Shown here one piece after another: positions 8,493 to 17,735 of a stretch of DNA of 64,000 nt. Source of the DNA: Acidimicrobiia bacterium (GTDB lineage: Bacteria; Actinomycetota; Acidimicrobiia; Spongiisociales; UBA11373); assembly GCA_030584185.1 (NCBI GenBank), contig CP129495.1, positions 765,608 to 829,607 on the forward strand, written 5' to 3'. Under the pieces are notes generated by a model, which saw nothing but the letters and a program-made list of their open reading frames with translations, searched no databases and was not told the origin of the DNA. The position numbers were made by a program, and so were the translations under genes. Numbering within the stretch: the first letter of the stretch is position 1; each line of letters opens with the position of its first letter.

Positions 8493-9746
8493 GTGACCGA
8501 GGGAGCGCGTTCGATCCAGCGCACCTACCTGCTGCTGACCTTGCTCAGCACTCTGGCCGCTTCATTCATATGGGGGATCAACACCCTCTTTCTGCTGGAT
8601 GCCGGGCTCACCCCCACGAGTGCGTTCGCCGCCAACGCCTCGTTCACCCTGGGCATGGTCCTCTTCGAGATTCCCACCGGTGTGGTGGCCGACACTCGCG
8701 GCAGGAGGTCCTCCTTCCTCCTGGGCACCGGCACGCTGCTGGTTTCGACCCTCCTCTACCTGCTCATGTGGAGCATCGAGGCGCCGTTCTGGGGCTGGGC
8801 CATCGTCTCGGCCATGATCGGCCTCGGATTCTCCTTCTTCTCGGGTGCCGTAGAGGCGTGGTTGGTCGATGCTCTCACCGCCACCGGATTCACCGGGAGT
8901 CTCGAGACGGTCTTCGGCAAGGCCCAGAGTGTCGCCGGGGTGGCGATGCTCACCGGAACCGTGGCAGGCGGATTGATCGCCCAGGCGACCACGCTGGCAG
9001 TGCCCTACATCGTGCGGGCGGTGGTCCTCGGGATCACCCTGGCGGTCGCCTTTCGTGCAATGAAGGACCTCGGGTTCCGGCCCAACCGTGAGACCGGGCC
9101 GATCGCCGAGGTCAGACGGATCCTGCGCTCATCCGTCGACGGCGGCCTGCGCCTACCCCAGATCAGGTGGATGATGCTCACCTCGCCGTTCCTGATGGGA
9201 GTGGCGATCTACTCCTTCTACGCCCTCCAACCCCACCTGCTGGACCTCCATGGTGACGATACGGCGTACTGGGTGGCGGGACTTGCCGCCGCCCTGCTCG
9301 CCGCCGCCCAGATTGCAGGAGGACTGTTCGTCCCAGCGGTTCGCCGGATCTTCGCAAGGCGTTCGACTGCCATCGCATCGGCCGTGGCTCTGGGGTCCAT
9401 CGCCCTGGCCGGAATCGGGGTCACCGAGCACCTGGGCGTCGCCCTCGTCCTGGTGGCGATGCTGGGGGTCGCCCTTGCTGCCGCCACACCACTCCGACAG
9501 GCGTACCTGAACGGTCTGATCGGATCCGACGCCAGGGCGACCGTCCTCTCGTTCGACGCCCTCCTGGGTTCGGCGGGGGGCGTGGTCACCCAGCCGGCGC
9601 TGGGACGATCGGCCGACGCGTTCGGGTACGGGACCTCCTACTTGATCTCGGCCGGAGTACTTCTGGCATCCATGCCGTTCCTCGTGCTTGCGCGCCGATC
9701 CGGGTCCCCGAGTGACGTTGCGACCTCCGCCAGGCGCCCGGCCTGA
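8493..9746 (+). CDS. MFS transporter
   Basis: The 417-residue protein has about twelve membrane segments. The loop 2-3 signature GVVADTRGRRSS is the major facilitator motif A. The protein resembles drug or sugar MFS exporters of actinobacteria, with a substrate that cannot be told from sequence. The GTG start follows TAGGGT (8481-8486) by 6 nt with no ribosome site, so it looks leaderless. It lies 39 bp after the beta-helix lipoprotein gene and could be read from its own promoter. It converges with the DUF302 gene downstream. Confidence 0.87.
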   Translation: MTEGARSIQRTYLLLTLLSTLAASFIWGINTLFLLDAGLTPTSAFAANASFTLGMVLFEIPTGVVADTRGRRSSFLLGTGTLLVSTLLYLLMWSIEAPFWGWAIVSAMIGLGFSFFSGAVEAWLVDALTATGFTGSLETVFGKAQSVAGVAMLTGTVAGGLIAQATTLAVPYIVRAVVLGITLAVAFRAMKDLGFRPNRETGPIAEVRRILRSSVDGGLRLPQIRWMMLTSPFLMGVAIYSFYALQPHLLDLHGDDTAYWVAGLAAALLAAAQIAGGLFVPAVRRIFARRSTAIASAVALGSIALAGIGVTEHLGVALVLVAMLGVALAAATPLRQAYLNGLIGSDARATVLSFDALLGSAGGVVTQPALGRSADAFGYGTSYLISAGVLLASMPFLVLARRSGSPSDVATSARRPA

Positions 9747-9762
9747 TACTGGATCTGCCTAC

Positions 9763-10164
9763 TCAGGCCTCGACCAGGGCACCGAGCGCATCGACCAGCC
9801 GCCGCCGTGCCTCCTCGGCAACCCCGGCCATGGCCGGATCGGCGACCAACTCGGCCATGATCGAAGGCTCGATCACCTCCACGCGGGTTCCCTCAGCCGT
9901 CTGGTGGATGATCACGTTGCACGGGAGAAGCAGCCCGACCTGCGGGTCGATCGCCAGCGCCCGGGACGCCAGATGCGGGTTGCAAGCCCCCAGGATGCGA
10001 TAGGGCTCCCTGGCGACCCCCAACTTGGCCTCGAGGGTCGCGGCGACATCGATCTCCGTGAGTATCGAGAACCCCTGCTCGGACAGTGCCGCTCGAACGG
10101 CAGCCTCCGCCTCGTCGATACCGAGTCGGGTGGCCACTCCGATGCCATAGCGCGTGATGTCCAT
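9763..10164 (-). CDS. DUF302 family protein
   Basis: The small 133-residue cytosolic protein is recognised as DUF302 by GFSILTEIDVAATLEAKLG, the ILGACNPHLASRAL motif and GLLLPCNVIIHQ. Family members form dimers and have no firmly established activity. The frame continues upstream to 10368, but the domain begins at the ATG at 10164. A TACCGT hexamer (minus strand, 10172-10177) lies 7 nt before that ATG, so the shorter start is preferred. It is divergent from the purine permease gene. Confidence 0.85.
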   Translation of the reverse strand: MDITRYGIGVATRLGIDEAEAAVRAALSEQGFSILTEIDVAATLEAKLGVAREPYRILGACNPHLASRALAIDPQVGLLLPCNVIIHQTAEGTRVEVIEPSIMAELVADPAMAGVAEEARRRLVDALGALVEA

Positions 10165-10354
10165 GGCGGCCACGGTAGCCACGGAACCGTCGATGGCCTC
10201 CGGCGAGGCGTCACGGCAGGATCCCGACGCCGATGCCCCGACGCCTGCCTTCACCAGCCGGCTGCACGACCACTGCCGGTTGGCCCTGCATCGCCCTGCT
10301 GCTCCGGTTAGGGTCCCGCCCGGGAAGATCGAACAACTGGGAGGAGGAAGCCCG

Positions 10355-11710
10355 ATGGCAACCGTCACCGGGGAGAAGTCGTCGTTCTTGGACCGCTACT
10401 TCAAGATCTCGCAACGGGGATCGACGGTGGCGACGGAGGTGCGTGCCGGCCTGACCACGTTCCTGGCCATGGCCTACATCATCTTCGTCAACCCGGCGAT
10501 CCTCTCCAACGCCATCGACTTCGATGGGGCGTTCCCGCAGCTGCTCACGGTGACCTGCATGGCGGCCGCCTTCGGGACGCTGATCATGGCGCTGTGGGCC
10601 AACCTGCCCTACGCCCTGGCGCCGGGGATGGGCCTCAACGCCTATTTCACATACACGGTGGTGCTGACGCTCGGCTACGAGTGGCAGACGGCACTCGGTG
10701 CCGTGTTCCTGTCCGGGGTGATGTTCCTGATCGTGTCTCTGACCGGTCTGCGCACCTTCATCCTCGACTCGATACCTCTGTATCTCAAGCACGCCATCAC
10801 GGCCGGGATCGGAGCCTTCCTGGCGATCATCGGGTTCCAGGGTGCCGGGTTCATCGGTGACAGCCCGGCGACCCTGGTCACGCGTGGCGACTGGACCGAT
10901 CCGATCCTGTGGCTGGCAGGGGGCGGGCTCCTGCTCACCGCGGCCCTGGTTGCCAAGCGGGTTCCCGGCGCCCTGATCATCGGGATCGGCGCGATGACGG
11001 TGGTGGCGATACTGACCGGTGCCGAGGTGTACCAGGGTGCCGAGTTCCCAGGCTTCACCGATGGGATCTTCGGGTTCACCTGGCCGAGCGACCTGATCGG
11101 CGCCCTCGACATCGGAGCCGCCCTCAAGACCGGCGTGCTGAGCGTGGTGTTCACCTTCCTGTTCGTCGACTTCTTCGACACCGCCGGGACCCTGATCGGA
11201 CTCTCGGACAAGGCGGGGATGCTCTCCGAAGACGGGAAGATGGAGGCCCCGATGGCGGCGTTCACCGCAGACGGCGCCGCCACCACGGCGGGCGCCCTGC
11301 TCGGGACCTCGTCGACCACGACCTACATCGAGTCGGCGGCCGGGATCGAAGAGGGCGGCCGCACCGGGCTGACCTCACTGGTGACCGGCGTCCTCTTCCT
11401 GCTGGCGATCGGACTCTCGCCACTCGCCACTGTCATCCCGGCGGTGGCGACCGCCCCGGTGCTGATCGTCATCGGGGCGATGATGATGACCGGTGCGGCG
11501 AAGGTGGACTGGAACGACTACCGGACCTCCATTCCCGCATTCCTGGCGATCGTCGGAATGCCTTTCACCTACTCGATAACCGATGGCATCAGCCTCGGGA
11601 TCATCGCCCACACGGTGATCCACGCAGCCACCGGAAAGCACCGCGAGGTGCATCCGGCGATGTACGTGCTGTCGGTGCTGCTGGTGTGGCGGTTCTTCGT
11701 GGTCGGCTGA
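10355..11710 (+). CDS. NCS2 purine permease (AzgA-like)
   Basis: The 451-residue inner-membrane protein belongs to the AzgA branch of NCS2 permeases, which take up adenine, guanine or hypoxanthine with protons. Visible signatures include TTFLAMAYIIFVNPAILS, APGMGLNAYFTYTVVL, VDFFDTAGTLIGLSDKAGM and LGTSSTTTYIESAAGIEEGG, which together cover the substrate-site helices. A GGGAGGAGG ribosome site precedes ATG 10355. A 15-bp hairpin follows the stop codon and probably ends the transcript. No purine catabolic gene is adjacent. Confidence 0.92.
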   Translation: MATVTGEKSSFLDRYFKISQRGSTVATEVRAGLTTFLAMAYIIFVNPAILSNAIDFDGAFPQLLTVTCMAAAFGTLIMALWANLPYALAPGMGLNAYFTYTVVLTLGYEWQTALGAVFLSGVMFLIVSLTGLRTFILDSIPLYLKHAITAGIGAFLAIIGFQGAGFIGDSPATLVTRGDWTDPILWLAGGGLLLTAALVAKRVPGALIIGIGAMTVVAILTGAEVYQGAEFPGFTDGIFGFTWPSDLIGALDIGAALKTGVLSVVFTFLFVDFFDTAGTLIGLSDKAGMLSEDGKMEAPMAAFTADGAATTAGALLGTSSTTTYIESAAGIEEGGRTGLTSLVTGVLFLLAIGLSPLATVIPAVATAPVLIVIGAMMMTGAAKVDWNDYRTSIPAFLAIVGMPFTYSITDGISLGIIAHTVIHAATGKHREVHPAMYVLSVLLVWRFFVVG

Positions 11711-11725
11711 GCACGCCGATGAAAC

Positions 11726-11759
11726 CGTTTGGGGCGGTCCGGAAGGGCCGCCCCAAACG
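11726..11759 (+). terminator. Strong hairpin after the purine permease gene
   Basis: The arms at 11726-11740 and 11745-11759 pair over 15 bp with a single G-U wobble around the loop ggaa. It starts 16 bp after the permease stop and ends before the pirin gene. There is no T-run, which is common for terminator hairpins in high-GC actinobacteria. Termination is an inference from position and strength. Confidence 0.7.
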
Positions 11760-11801
11760 CGTGCGGGGAATCCCTGCGTCGCCGGTGGGGTTGGGGACCA
11801 C

Positions 11802-12770
11802 GTGCCGGCAGTCACCGTTCCCGATGTCCTCGCCCTCCCCCGGATCGCCCCACCAGGCGACACCGTCGAGCGCCAGGTGGTCTCGGTCACCACGGCACCG
11901 CTGGGCTTCGAGGGCGAGGGCTTCCCGGTTCGACGGGCCTTCGCCGGAGTCGACCTCTCGCTGATCGATCCGTTCATCCACCTCGACCAGATGGGTGAGG
12001 TGGAGTACGCCCCCGGAGAGCCGAAGGGCACTCCGTGGCATCCTCATCGCGGGTTCGAGACGGTCACCTACATGCTCGACGGCATCCTCGAGCATCAGGA
12101 CTCCGAGGGCGGCGGCGGAGTCATCACCGACGGCGACACGCAGTGGATGACCGCCGGATCCGGGATCCTTCACATCGAGCGACCGCCGGAGCACCTGGTG
12201 CTCTCGGGAGGCTTGTTCCACGGCTTCCAGCTGTGGGTCAACCTCCCGGCCAAGGACAAGTTCCTGCCTCCGCGCTACCAGGACATCCGTGGCGGCAGCG
12301 TCGGCCTCCTCACCACCCCGGACGGCGGCGCCCTCCTTCGGCTGATTGCCGGAACGCTCGACGGGCACTCCGGACCGGGCGAGACGCACACTCCGATCAC
12401 GATGATCCACGCCACGATCGCCGCCGGGGCTCGGGTCCGGCTTCCATGGCGCGACGACTTCAACTCGCTCGCCTACGTTCTCGCCGGGCACGCCCTCGCC
12501 GGCGAGGAGCGACGCCCGGTCGCCGCCGGCCAGCTGGCGGTGCTGGCAGGGCGAGGAGCGGTGACGATCGCCGCCGAAGAGCGCCAGCAGACCTCGGGAA
12601 GCATCGACGTGCTGCTCCTTGGAGGTCGGCCGATCGGCGAACCGGTCGCCTGGTACGGCCCGTTCGTCATGAACACCCGAGCGGAGCTGGTCCAGGCCTT
12701 CGAGGACTACCAGGCGGGCCGGCTGGGCCGCATCCCCCACGCCGACCCGAGGGAGCCCCCGCCTGCCTGA
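11802..12770 (+). CDS. Pirin family protein
   Basis: The 322-residue bicupin protein carries the pirin metal site in TPWHPHRGFETVTYMLDG, followed by HQDSEGGGGVITDGDTQWMTAG, SGILHIE and FHGFQLWVNLP. Pirins bind iron, and some act as quercetin 2,3-dioxygenases or redox-sensitive cofactors. The C-terminal pirin_C domain is present (residues about 180-285). The GTG at 11802 is the outermost start. The conserved part begins some 20 residues later, so the exact start is uncertain. Neighbours do not suggest a specific pathway. Confidence 0.9.
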   Translation: MPAVTVPDVLALPRIAPPGDTVERQVVSVTTAPLGFEGEGFPVRRAFAGVDLSLIDPFIHLDQMGEVEYAPGEPKGTPWHPHRGFETVTYMLDGILEHQDSEGGGGVITDGDTQWMTAGSGILHIERPPEHLVLSGGLFHGFQLWVNLPAKDKFLPPRYQDIRGGSVGLLTTPDGGALLRLIAGTLDGHSGPGETHTPITMIHATIAAGARVRLPWRDDFNSLAYVLAGHALAGEERRPVAAGQLAVLAGRGAVTIAAEERQQTSGSIDVLLLGGRPIGEPVAWYGPFVMNTRAELVQAFEDYQAGRLGRIPHADPREPPPA

Positions 12771-12800
12771 CGCAGGCTCCTCCCGCTAGCGTCGCCCCAC

Positions 12801-13178
12801 ATGGGACCGAAGCCGGGCGCCGGAGGATTCGCCGAAGTCGTGGTGGGTGTCGAGCACCTCGCCACCACGCTCGGCTCGGGCTCTGTGGAGGTGCTGGGAA
12901 CTCCCGCCGTGGTTGCCCTCTGCGAGCAGGCCACGATGACCGCCCTGGAGGGCCTCCTTCGACCCGGCGAGACCACCGTGGGGATCAGGGTGGTGCTCGA
13001 CCACCTGGCGGCCGTGGGCCCCGGCGCAACGGTCGAGGCCCGGGCCTCGCTGGAGAAGGTGTCGGGGCGCAGGTTCTCCTTCGGCGTCGAGGTGAGCTCC
13101 GGCGACCGGCTCCTCGCCGTCGGGGAGATCGTCCGACACCGGGTCGATCGGCAACGCTTCGAGAAGGGACTGGGGTGA
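12801..13178 (+). CDS. Hotdog-fold thioesterase, fluoroacetyl-CoA thioesterase (FlK)-like
   Basis: The 125-residue protein matches the FlK-like thioesterase group: LGTPAVVALCEQATMTAL, then TTVGIRVVLDHLAAVGPG, and SGRRFSFGVEVSSGDRLLAVGEIVRHRV. In FlK the catalytic set is Thr-His-Glu. Here the T of GTPAV, the E of CEQAT and the H of LDHLA are in place. It probably hydrolyses short acyl-CoA esters, but the natural substrate is unknown and fluoroacetyl-CoA should not be assumed. TAGCGT (12787-12792) lies 8 nt before the ATG. Its stop codon shares one base with the next gene's ATG, so the two are translationally coupled. Confidence 0.82.
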   Translation: MGPKPGAGGFAEVVVGVEHLATTLGSGSVEVLGTPAVVALCEQATMTALEGLLRPGETTVGIRVVLDHLAAVGPGATVEARASLEKVSGRRFSFGVEVSSGDRLLAVGEIVRHRVDRQRFEKGLG

Positions 13179-14026
13179 TGGTGCGGCGGAAGGCGCTATT
13201 CGTAGGCGTCGGGGCCGTGATCGCCTTCTTCGGCGTGATGTGGGCGCTGTCGCTCGGCGGCTACCCCGGAGGGCCCGACGAGTGCATCGCCCGCGGCGAC
13301 TGCTACTGCGAAGCCATCGGACCCGGTGTCGACGCCCAGCCGGCCAACGCGTGGTCGAACCTGGGGTTCGTCGCCGTCGGACTGCTCGTGCTCGGTGCCT
13401 CCGGGCGCCGGCGCAGTGGCTCGGGCCGGATGTCGGTCGACGACCGGTACCCCGCTCTCTACGGCGCCATCGCCGTCTTTCTCGGGCTGGGATCGTTCGC
13501 CTTCCATGGCTCGATGCGGGCTTGGGGCGGGTTCCTCGACGTGCAGTCGATGCACGCCTTCCTCGCCTTCATCCTCGCCTACGACCTGGCCCGAATCCAC
13601 GATGGTGCCTGGCGATGGTTCCTCGCCTGGTACGCCACTCTCCTCACCTTCTTCACCCTGCTCATCGCCCTGGTGCCACCCGAACACGGACGCACCCTGT
13701 TCGGCGTCTTCGTGATTGTCACCCTCGGCGTCGAAGCGGCGGTCTCATACCCCGCCCTTCGGCCCTGGGCGCCCCGGCGGCTCGACCCACGCCGCATGCC
13801 CTGGTTCTGGGCGGGCCTGGGATCGTTCGCCGTCGCCTTCGTCGTGTGGAACCTGTCGCGCGACGCCGGGCCCTGGTGTGAGCCCGACAGCCTGCTCCAG
13901 GGCCATGCCCTGTGGCATCTGCTCTCAGCCGTCTCGGTGGTGTGCTTCTACCGCTACTTCCTTGGTGAAGGAGAGCCGCCCGCCGCCGATCAGACGAGTG
14001 TGTCCCAGTCGACGGCGACATCCTGA
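13178..14026 (+). CDS. Ceramidase-like membrane protein (CREST superfamily)
   Basis: The 282-residue protein has about seven membrane segments and the spaced motifs of the alkaline ceramidase/CREST hydrolases. They are an N-terminal DECIARGDCYCEAIG, then GLGSFAFHGSMR, FLDVQSMHAFLAFI, and a C-terminal QGHALWHLLSAVSV. The Ser, Asp and three His residues of the family's zinc site can be matched to FHGS, LDVQS and GHALWH. The substrate would be a lipid amide or related membrane lipid. Assigning ceramide would be an over-reach in a bacterium. It is translationally coupled to the FlK-like thioesterase. Its 3' end overlaps the convergent gene by 37 bp. Confidence 0.78.
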   Translation: MVRRKALFVGVGAVIAFFGVMWALSLGGYPGGPDECIARGDCYCEAIGPGVDAQPANAWSNLGFVAVGLLVLGASGRRRSGSGRMSVDDRYPALYGAIAVFLGLGSFAFHGSMRAWGGFLDVQSMHAFLAFILAYDLARIHDGAWRWFLAWYATLLTFFTLLIALVPPEHGRTLFGVFVIVTLGVEAAVSYPALRPWAPRRLDPRRMPWFWAGLGSFAVAFVVWNLSRDAGPWCEPDSLLQGHALWHLLSAVSVVCFYRYFLGEGEPPAADQTSVSQSTATS

Positions 14027-14790
14027 TCGTTCGAGCGGTTGACGGCCACATCCACCGTGGCACCCGGCCCGACCTTGCCGTAGATGGCGATCGGAACCCG
14101 ATGTCCGACCTTGGCCGGGAAGGGCTCCCGACCGGGAAGCTTGACGTCCATCTCGATCAAGAACACCCGGTCGTCCTCGTTCGGCGAGCCCTCGGAGACG
14201 ACACCGAGATCCGAGATGTCACCGAGGTCGGTCGCCGCCCTGATCGTCGCCGTGCCGCGACGCCCGGTTCGCAGCAGATCGGCGGCGCTGCTCACCTCGA
14301 AGGTGGGCTTGCTCGGCTGGGGTGTCTGTGGGGCGCCGGGCGCCTGAGAGAAGTCGATGGCGACGTTGCGCCTGGTCTCGGAGTCGGCGATCACCGAAAC
14401 CGTGGCCCCCGGTACCACCGCCCCCATCACCAGACGCGGCAGGATCTGCTTGATCCCGACGGTGAATGGCTCTTCGCCCTCGAGGGTCACCTCCAGGTCG
14501 AAACGGACGACCGGGTTCTCGTTGATCGTCACCCCGGTGTCCCCCATGGCCTGCACCACCGCCGTTCCGCGAACACCGGTCGCTGCCAGGTCCTTGGAGA
14601 CGCCGCTCACCTTGCCGATCGAGCGGGCGATCGAGGTGAGCACGAACCCCGGGATCACGAGGGAGAGGGCGATCACGCCGAGAGTCCCGCGAGCGTCACC
14701 CGAGGCGAACACTGCGCCGACGCCCGCACCCAGCGCCATCAGTAACAGCAGCCTCCCGACACCGCCCAGTCCGTTGAGAAAACCAGTCAT
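13990..14790 (-). CDS. Membrane-anchored protein of unknown function
   Basis: The 266-residue protein has two N-terminal membrane segments (about residues 10-30 and 35-55). Two similar soluble repeats follow, each with a RGTAVV or RGTATI start, then a Val-rich stretch, PFTVGIKQILPR or PFPAKVGHRVP, and a final PGATVSVIAD or PGATVDVAVN. The repeats may be DUF3592-like beta domains. No enzymatic motif is seen. AAGGGGAG just before the ATG is a good ribosome site. The 3' end overlaps the ceramidase-like gene tail to tail. Confidence 0.65.
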   Translation of the reverse strand: MTGFLNGLGGVGRLLLLMALGAGVGAVFASGDARGTLGVIALSLVIPGFVLTSIARSIGKVSGVSKDLAATGVRGTAVVQAMGDTGVTINENPVVRFDLEVTLEGEEPFTVGIKQILPRLVMGAVVPGATVSVIADSETRRNVAIDFSQAPGAPQTPQPSKPTFEVSSAADLLRTGRRGTATIRAATDLGDISDLGVVSEGSPNEDDRVFLIEMDVKLPGREPFPAKVGHRVPIAIYGKVGPGATVDVAVNRSNDQDVAVDWDTLV

Positions 14791-14863
14791 CGGTACTCCC
14801 CTTTCGGTGATAAGACGGTACCGGCTCGGGAGCGGACGCGCCTACCCCGTTAGCCTGCCGGTC

Positions 14864-15544
14864 GTGGTCACCGAGCCCCTGGTCCGGGTGCAGGGCCTGG
14901 AGAAGTCGTACCGGCGCGGCAGGCGGATCGTTTCCGCTCTGAGCGGCGTCGACCTGATCGTCCCAAGAGGCGAGCTGCTGCTGGTGATGGGTCCGTCCGG
15001 AGGCGGCAAGTCGACCCTGCTCAACCTGATCGGTGGGCTGGACAGCCCCGACGGCGGCACGATTCGTGTCGCCGGCTGCGACGTCACCGGCGAGTCGGGC
15101 CGGGGCCTGGACCGCTACCGCAGGGATCACATCGGGTTCGTTTTCCAGTTCTTCAACCTGATCCCCACCCTCGACGCCCGCGACAACGTGGCGCTGGCAC
15201 TGCTGGCCCGCGCAACGCCGTGGCGGGAGTCCAGAAGGAAGGCGGAGGAACTGCTCGAGTCCCTGGGACTCGGCGAACGACTCGGTCACACTCCGGCCGA
15301 GATGTCGGGTGGAGAACAGCAGCGGGTGGCAATCGCCCGGGCGATCGCCGGTGATCCCGTCCTGCTCCTCGCCGACGAGCCGACCGGCGACGTCGACGCG
15401 GTGACCACCGCCTCGATCATGGAGATGCTGGTCGGTCTCAACCGGAGTCGCGGGTTGACCATCGTCGCCGTCACCCACGATCCTGCGCTCATCGAGTATG
15501 CCCATCGAGTGGTGACCCTGCGCGACGGGAGGCTCGAGGGGTGA
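14864..15544 (+). CDS. ABC transporter ATP-binding protein (LolD/MacB type)
   Basis: The 226-residue ATPase has Walker A GPSGGGKST, Q-loop FVFQFFNLIP, signature SGGEQQRVAIARAI, Walker B VLLLADEPTGDVD and the H-loop VTHDP. The FQFFNLIPTLDARDNV region is typical of the MacB/LolD class that drives mechanotransmission or lipoprotein export. GTG 14864 is selected because TAGCCT (14851-14856) lies 7 nt upstream. It is the first gene of a four-gene operon and overlaps the next gene by 4 nt. Confidence 0.93.
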   Translation: MVTEPLVRVQGLEKSYRRGRRIVSALSGVDLIVPRGELLLVMGPSGGGKSTLLNLIGGLDSPDGGTIRVAGCDVTGESGRGLDRYRRDHIGFVFQFFNLIPTLDARDNVALALLARATPWRESRRKAEELLESLGLGERLGHTPAEMSGGEQQRVAIARAIAGDPVLLLADEPTGDVDAVTTASIMEMLVGLNRSRGLTIVAVTHDPALIEYAHRVVTLRDGRLEG

Positions 15545-16638
15545 CGCTGCTCCGCCTGGCCTGGGCCGACGCCGCCGCCGACCGGATGCGCAGCCTCCTC
15601 CACCTGGCCGCCCTCATCCCCATCGTCGTCGCCTACCTGATTCTGATGGCGGTAGCGGGTGGCCTGCGCGCCGAGGCGGTCACTGGCGGCAACCTGGTGT
15701 TGCTCTCCCCCAACGCCCTCGATCCTGCTGCCGGCCGCCTCGATCCGTCGGTCCTGACGATGGCCGAAGCGACGGTGGCCGGCGACGCCGCGGTGGCGCC
15801 CATGATCTTTCGCCCGATCCGGATCGATGATCGTGTGATGCAGCTGCGGGCGGCACCGTTCTCCACCTGGGAGACGGTGCACGGACTGGCCCTGCTCGAT
15901 GGCCGGTGGCCGGGATCCGGCGACGAGATCGCCATCACCGAAGGGGCATCGATCGCAACAGGGTGGACGGTGGGCTCGACCGTGGAGGTGTTCGGGACCG
16001 AGTTTGCGGTGTCGGCCCTGGTGAGGGCGTCCGGCACCAAGTTCGCCTCGGTGTGGATGCGGTTCGACCGTGCCCAGGACCTGTTCGAGGGGATGTCGGG
16101 GGTCCAGATGATCACCGTCGCCCCCCGGCCCGGCGTCGACGTCGCCACCCTGCGATTGCGACTCGAGGCGGTCGCCGGCAGCGACTTCTCGGTGTACGAG
16201 GAGACGATCCTCGCCGAGGAGCAGGGCGCTCGCCAGGGTGCCGCATCCAGCCTGGCGATCGTGTCCACGATCATCGCCCTCGCCGCCCTCACCTTCGCCG
16301 CGTTCAACCTGGCCTCCCTGATGCTCACCGAGCGCCGTCGCGACCTCGGCATCGCCCAATCACTTGGATTCGACCCACGATCGCTGGCGGCGCTGACCAC
16401 CGTTCGAGCATGTCTGCTCACGCTGATCGGCCTGTCCATCGGGGCGCTGGCGGCCTGGCCCGTCCTGGCGGCGGCAGGCACGACCACGATTCGATCGCTC
16501 GTATTCGAGCCCTCGGTGTCGTCCGGAGCCTGGATCGCAGGCTCGGTGCTCGCCCTGGCCGCAACGGCGGCGGGCACCCTGCTGGCACTACGCCGCCCGC
16601 TCCGCCTGCCGGTGCGGGCGCTCCTGGTTCAGCGATGA
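15541..16638 (+). CDS. ABC transporter permease (FtsX/MacB-like), first subunit
   Basis: The 365-residue protein has one N-terminal helix, an extracellular MacB_PCD-like domain (about residues 45-225), and three C-terminal helices of the FtsX domain (about 240-355), including the NLASLMLTERRRDLGIAQSLGF coupling region. It starts with a GTGA overlap to the ATPase stop and ends with an ATGA overlap to the second permease, so the three are co-translated. The two permeases should form the heterodimeric membrane part of the exporter. Confidence 0.87.
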   Translation: MTLLRLAWADAAADRMRSLLHLAALIPIVVAYLILMAVAGGLRAEAVTGGNLVLLSPNALDPAAGRLDPSVLTMAEATVAGDAAVAPMIFRPIRIDDRVMQLRAAPFSTWETVHGLALLDGRWPGSGDEIAITEGASIATGWTVGSTVEVFGTEFAVSALVRASGTKFASVWMRFDRAQDLFEGMSGVQMITVAPRPGVDVATLRLRLEAVAGSDFSVYEETILAEEQGARQGAASSLAIVSTIIALAALTFAAFNLASLMLTERRRDLGIAQSLGFDPRSLAALTTVRACLLTLIGLSIGALAAWPVLAAAGTTTIRSLVFEPSVSSGAWIAGSVLALAATAAGTLLALRRPLRLPVRALLVQR

Positions 16639-17723
16639 TTCCGGCCCTTCGCCTCGCAGCCGCCGACTTCCGTTTCCGGGGTCCCGTACTCTTCGGCGCC
16701 ACGATGCTGGCGGCGGTCCCCCTGACCGGCATGCTGCTCCTGCACGCCTTCGCCGCCGGGATCGATGCCGACTTCGCCGAGGTGGCCTCTGGGGACCTGA
16801 TCGTCCAGGAGGCGAACAGCGTCGGCGAGATCACCGGGAGCCGGATCCCCGAGTCGGTCGGGGTGGACCTGATCGCCGCCGGCGCCGCCTTCGCCATTCC
16901 CGAGATCCACGCAGTGGCCGGATCCTCAGCCGGTGATGCCATCCTGGTTCGTGGCATCGATCCGGCACGCTATCGATCGGTCACCGGTTTCGAAATGGTG
17001 GCCGGGAGCGCCCTGGGGCCCGACGACCTCCCGGGCACTGCCATGCTGGGGGTGGACCTGGCCGAGGCCCGCCTGGTGACCGCCGGTGATGCCGTCTCGG
17101 TCAGGGGCCGCATCTACCCGATCGTGGGCGTGTTTCGGACCGGCACCTATGCGGACAACGAGATCTGGCTCTCGCTCGGCGACGCCCGAAGCCTCCTCGG
17201 CTGGGACGAAGGGGTGTCTCTCTTCGTGATCCCCGGCGACGGTCCGATCGAGGAAGGTGACTCGTTTCCCGGACCGCTGGGCGTCGCCCGGCGCGGTGAC
17301 TTCGTGACCCTTGCCGGCGAGTGGGACCCGGTGTTCGCCCTGGCCGACCTGGCCAACGCTGCCCTTGCCGCAGCGTCCGGGACAGTGATCGCCGCCGTGC
17401 TCTGGCGAAATGCACGGATGCGGGGGCGGGACCTGGCGGTGCTGCGCTCCATCGGGATGGGCCGCTCGGTCACGGTCCTGTACCTGGTGCTGGAGGGCAC
17501 CGCCATCGCCGCCCTCGGGCTCGCCACGGCGATCCTGGCAGCCAGGGCCATGGGGGCGGTGGTCGCCGTCGATGGTCTCGGCCTGACGATCGGCGCGGTC
17601 TTCGACTCCGGCGGTATCGTGCGGGCGGCGACCGTGACCGCGGCGGTCCTGGTAGTCGCCGTGGTGACGGCGGCCACCGGAGTCCTGCGGGCCCGGCCCG
17701 CCGACCTGCTACGTGTCGACTGA
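16635..17723 (+). CDS. ABC transporter permease (FtsX/MacB-like), second subunit
   Basis: The 362-residue protein repeats the architecture of its neighbour: an N-terminal helix (MLAAVPLTGMLLLHAFAAG), an external domain with VNGIDPARY-like and IYPIVGVFRTG segments, and three C-terminal helices with the ARMRGRDLAVLRSIGMGRS coupling loop. ATG 16635 overlaps the upstream stop by 4 nt. The frame is open much further upstream but that is antisense-like shadow. It works with 15541-16638 and the ATPase. Confidence 0.87.
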   Translation: MIPALRLAAADFRFRGPVLFGATMLAAVPLTGMLLLHAFAAGIDADFAEVASGDLIVQEANSVGEITGSRIPESVGVDLIAAGAAFAIPEIHAVAGSSAGDAILVRGIDPARYRSVTGFEMVAGSALGPDDLPGTAMLGVDLAEARLVTAGDAVSVRGRIYPIVGVFRTGTYADNEIWLSLGDARSLLGWDEGVSLFVIPGDGPIEEGDSFPGPLGVARRGDFVTLAGEWDPVFALADLANAALAAASGTVIAAVLWRNARMRGRDLAVLRSIGMGRSVTVLYLVLEGTAIAALGLATAILAARAMGAVVAVDGLGLTIGAVFDSGGIVRAATVTAAVLVVAVVTAATGVLRARPADLLRVD

Positions 17724-17735
17724 AGGAGTGTCCCG

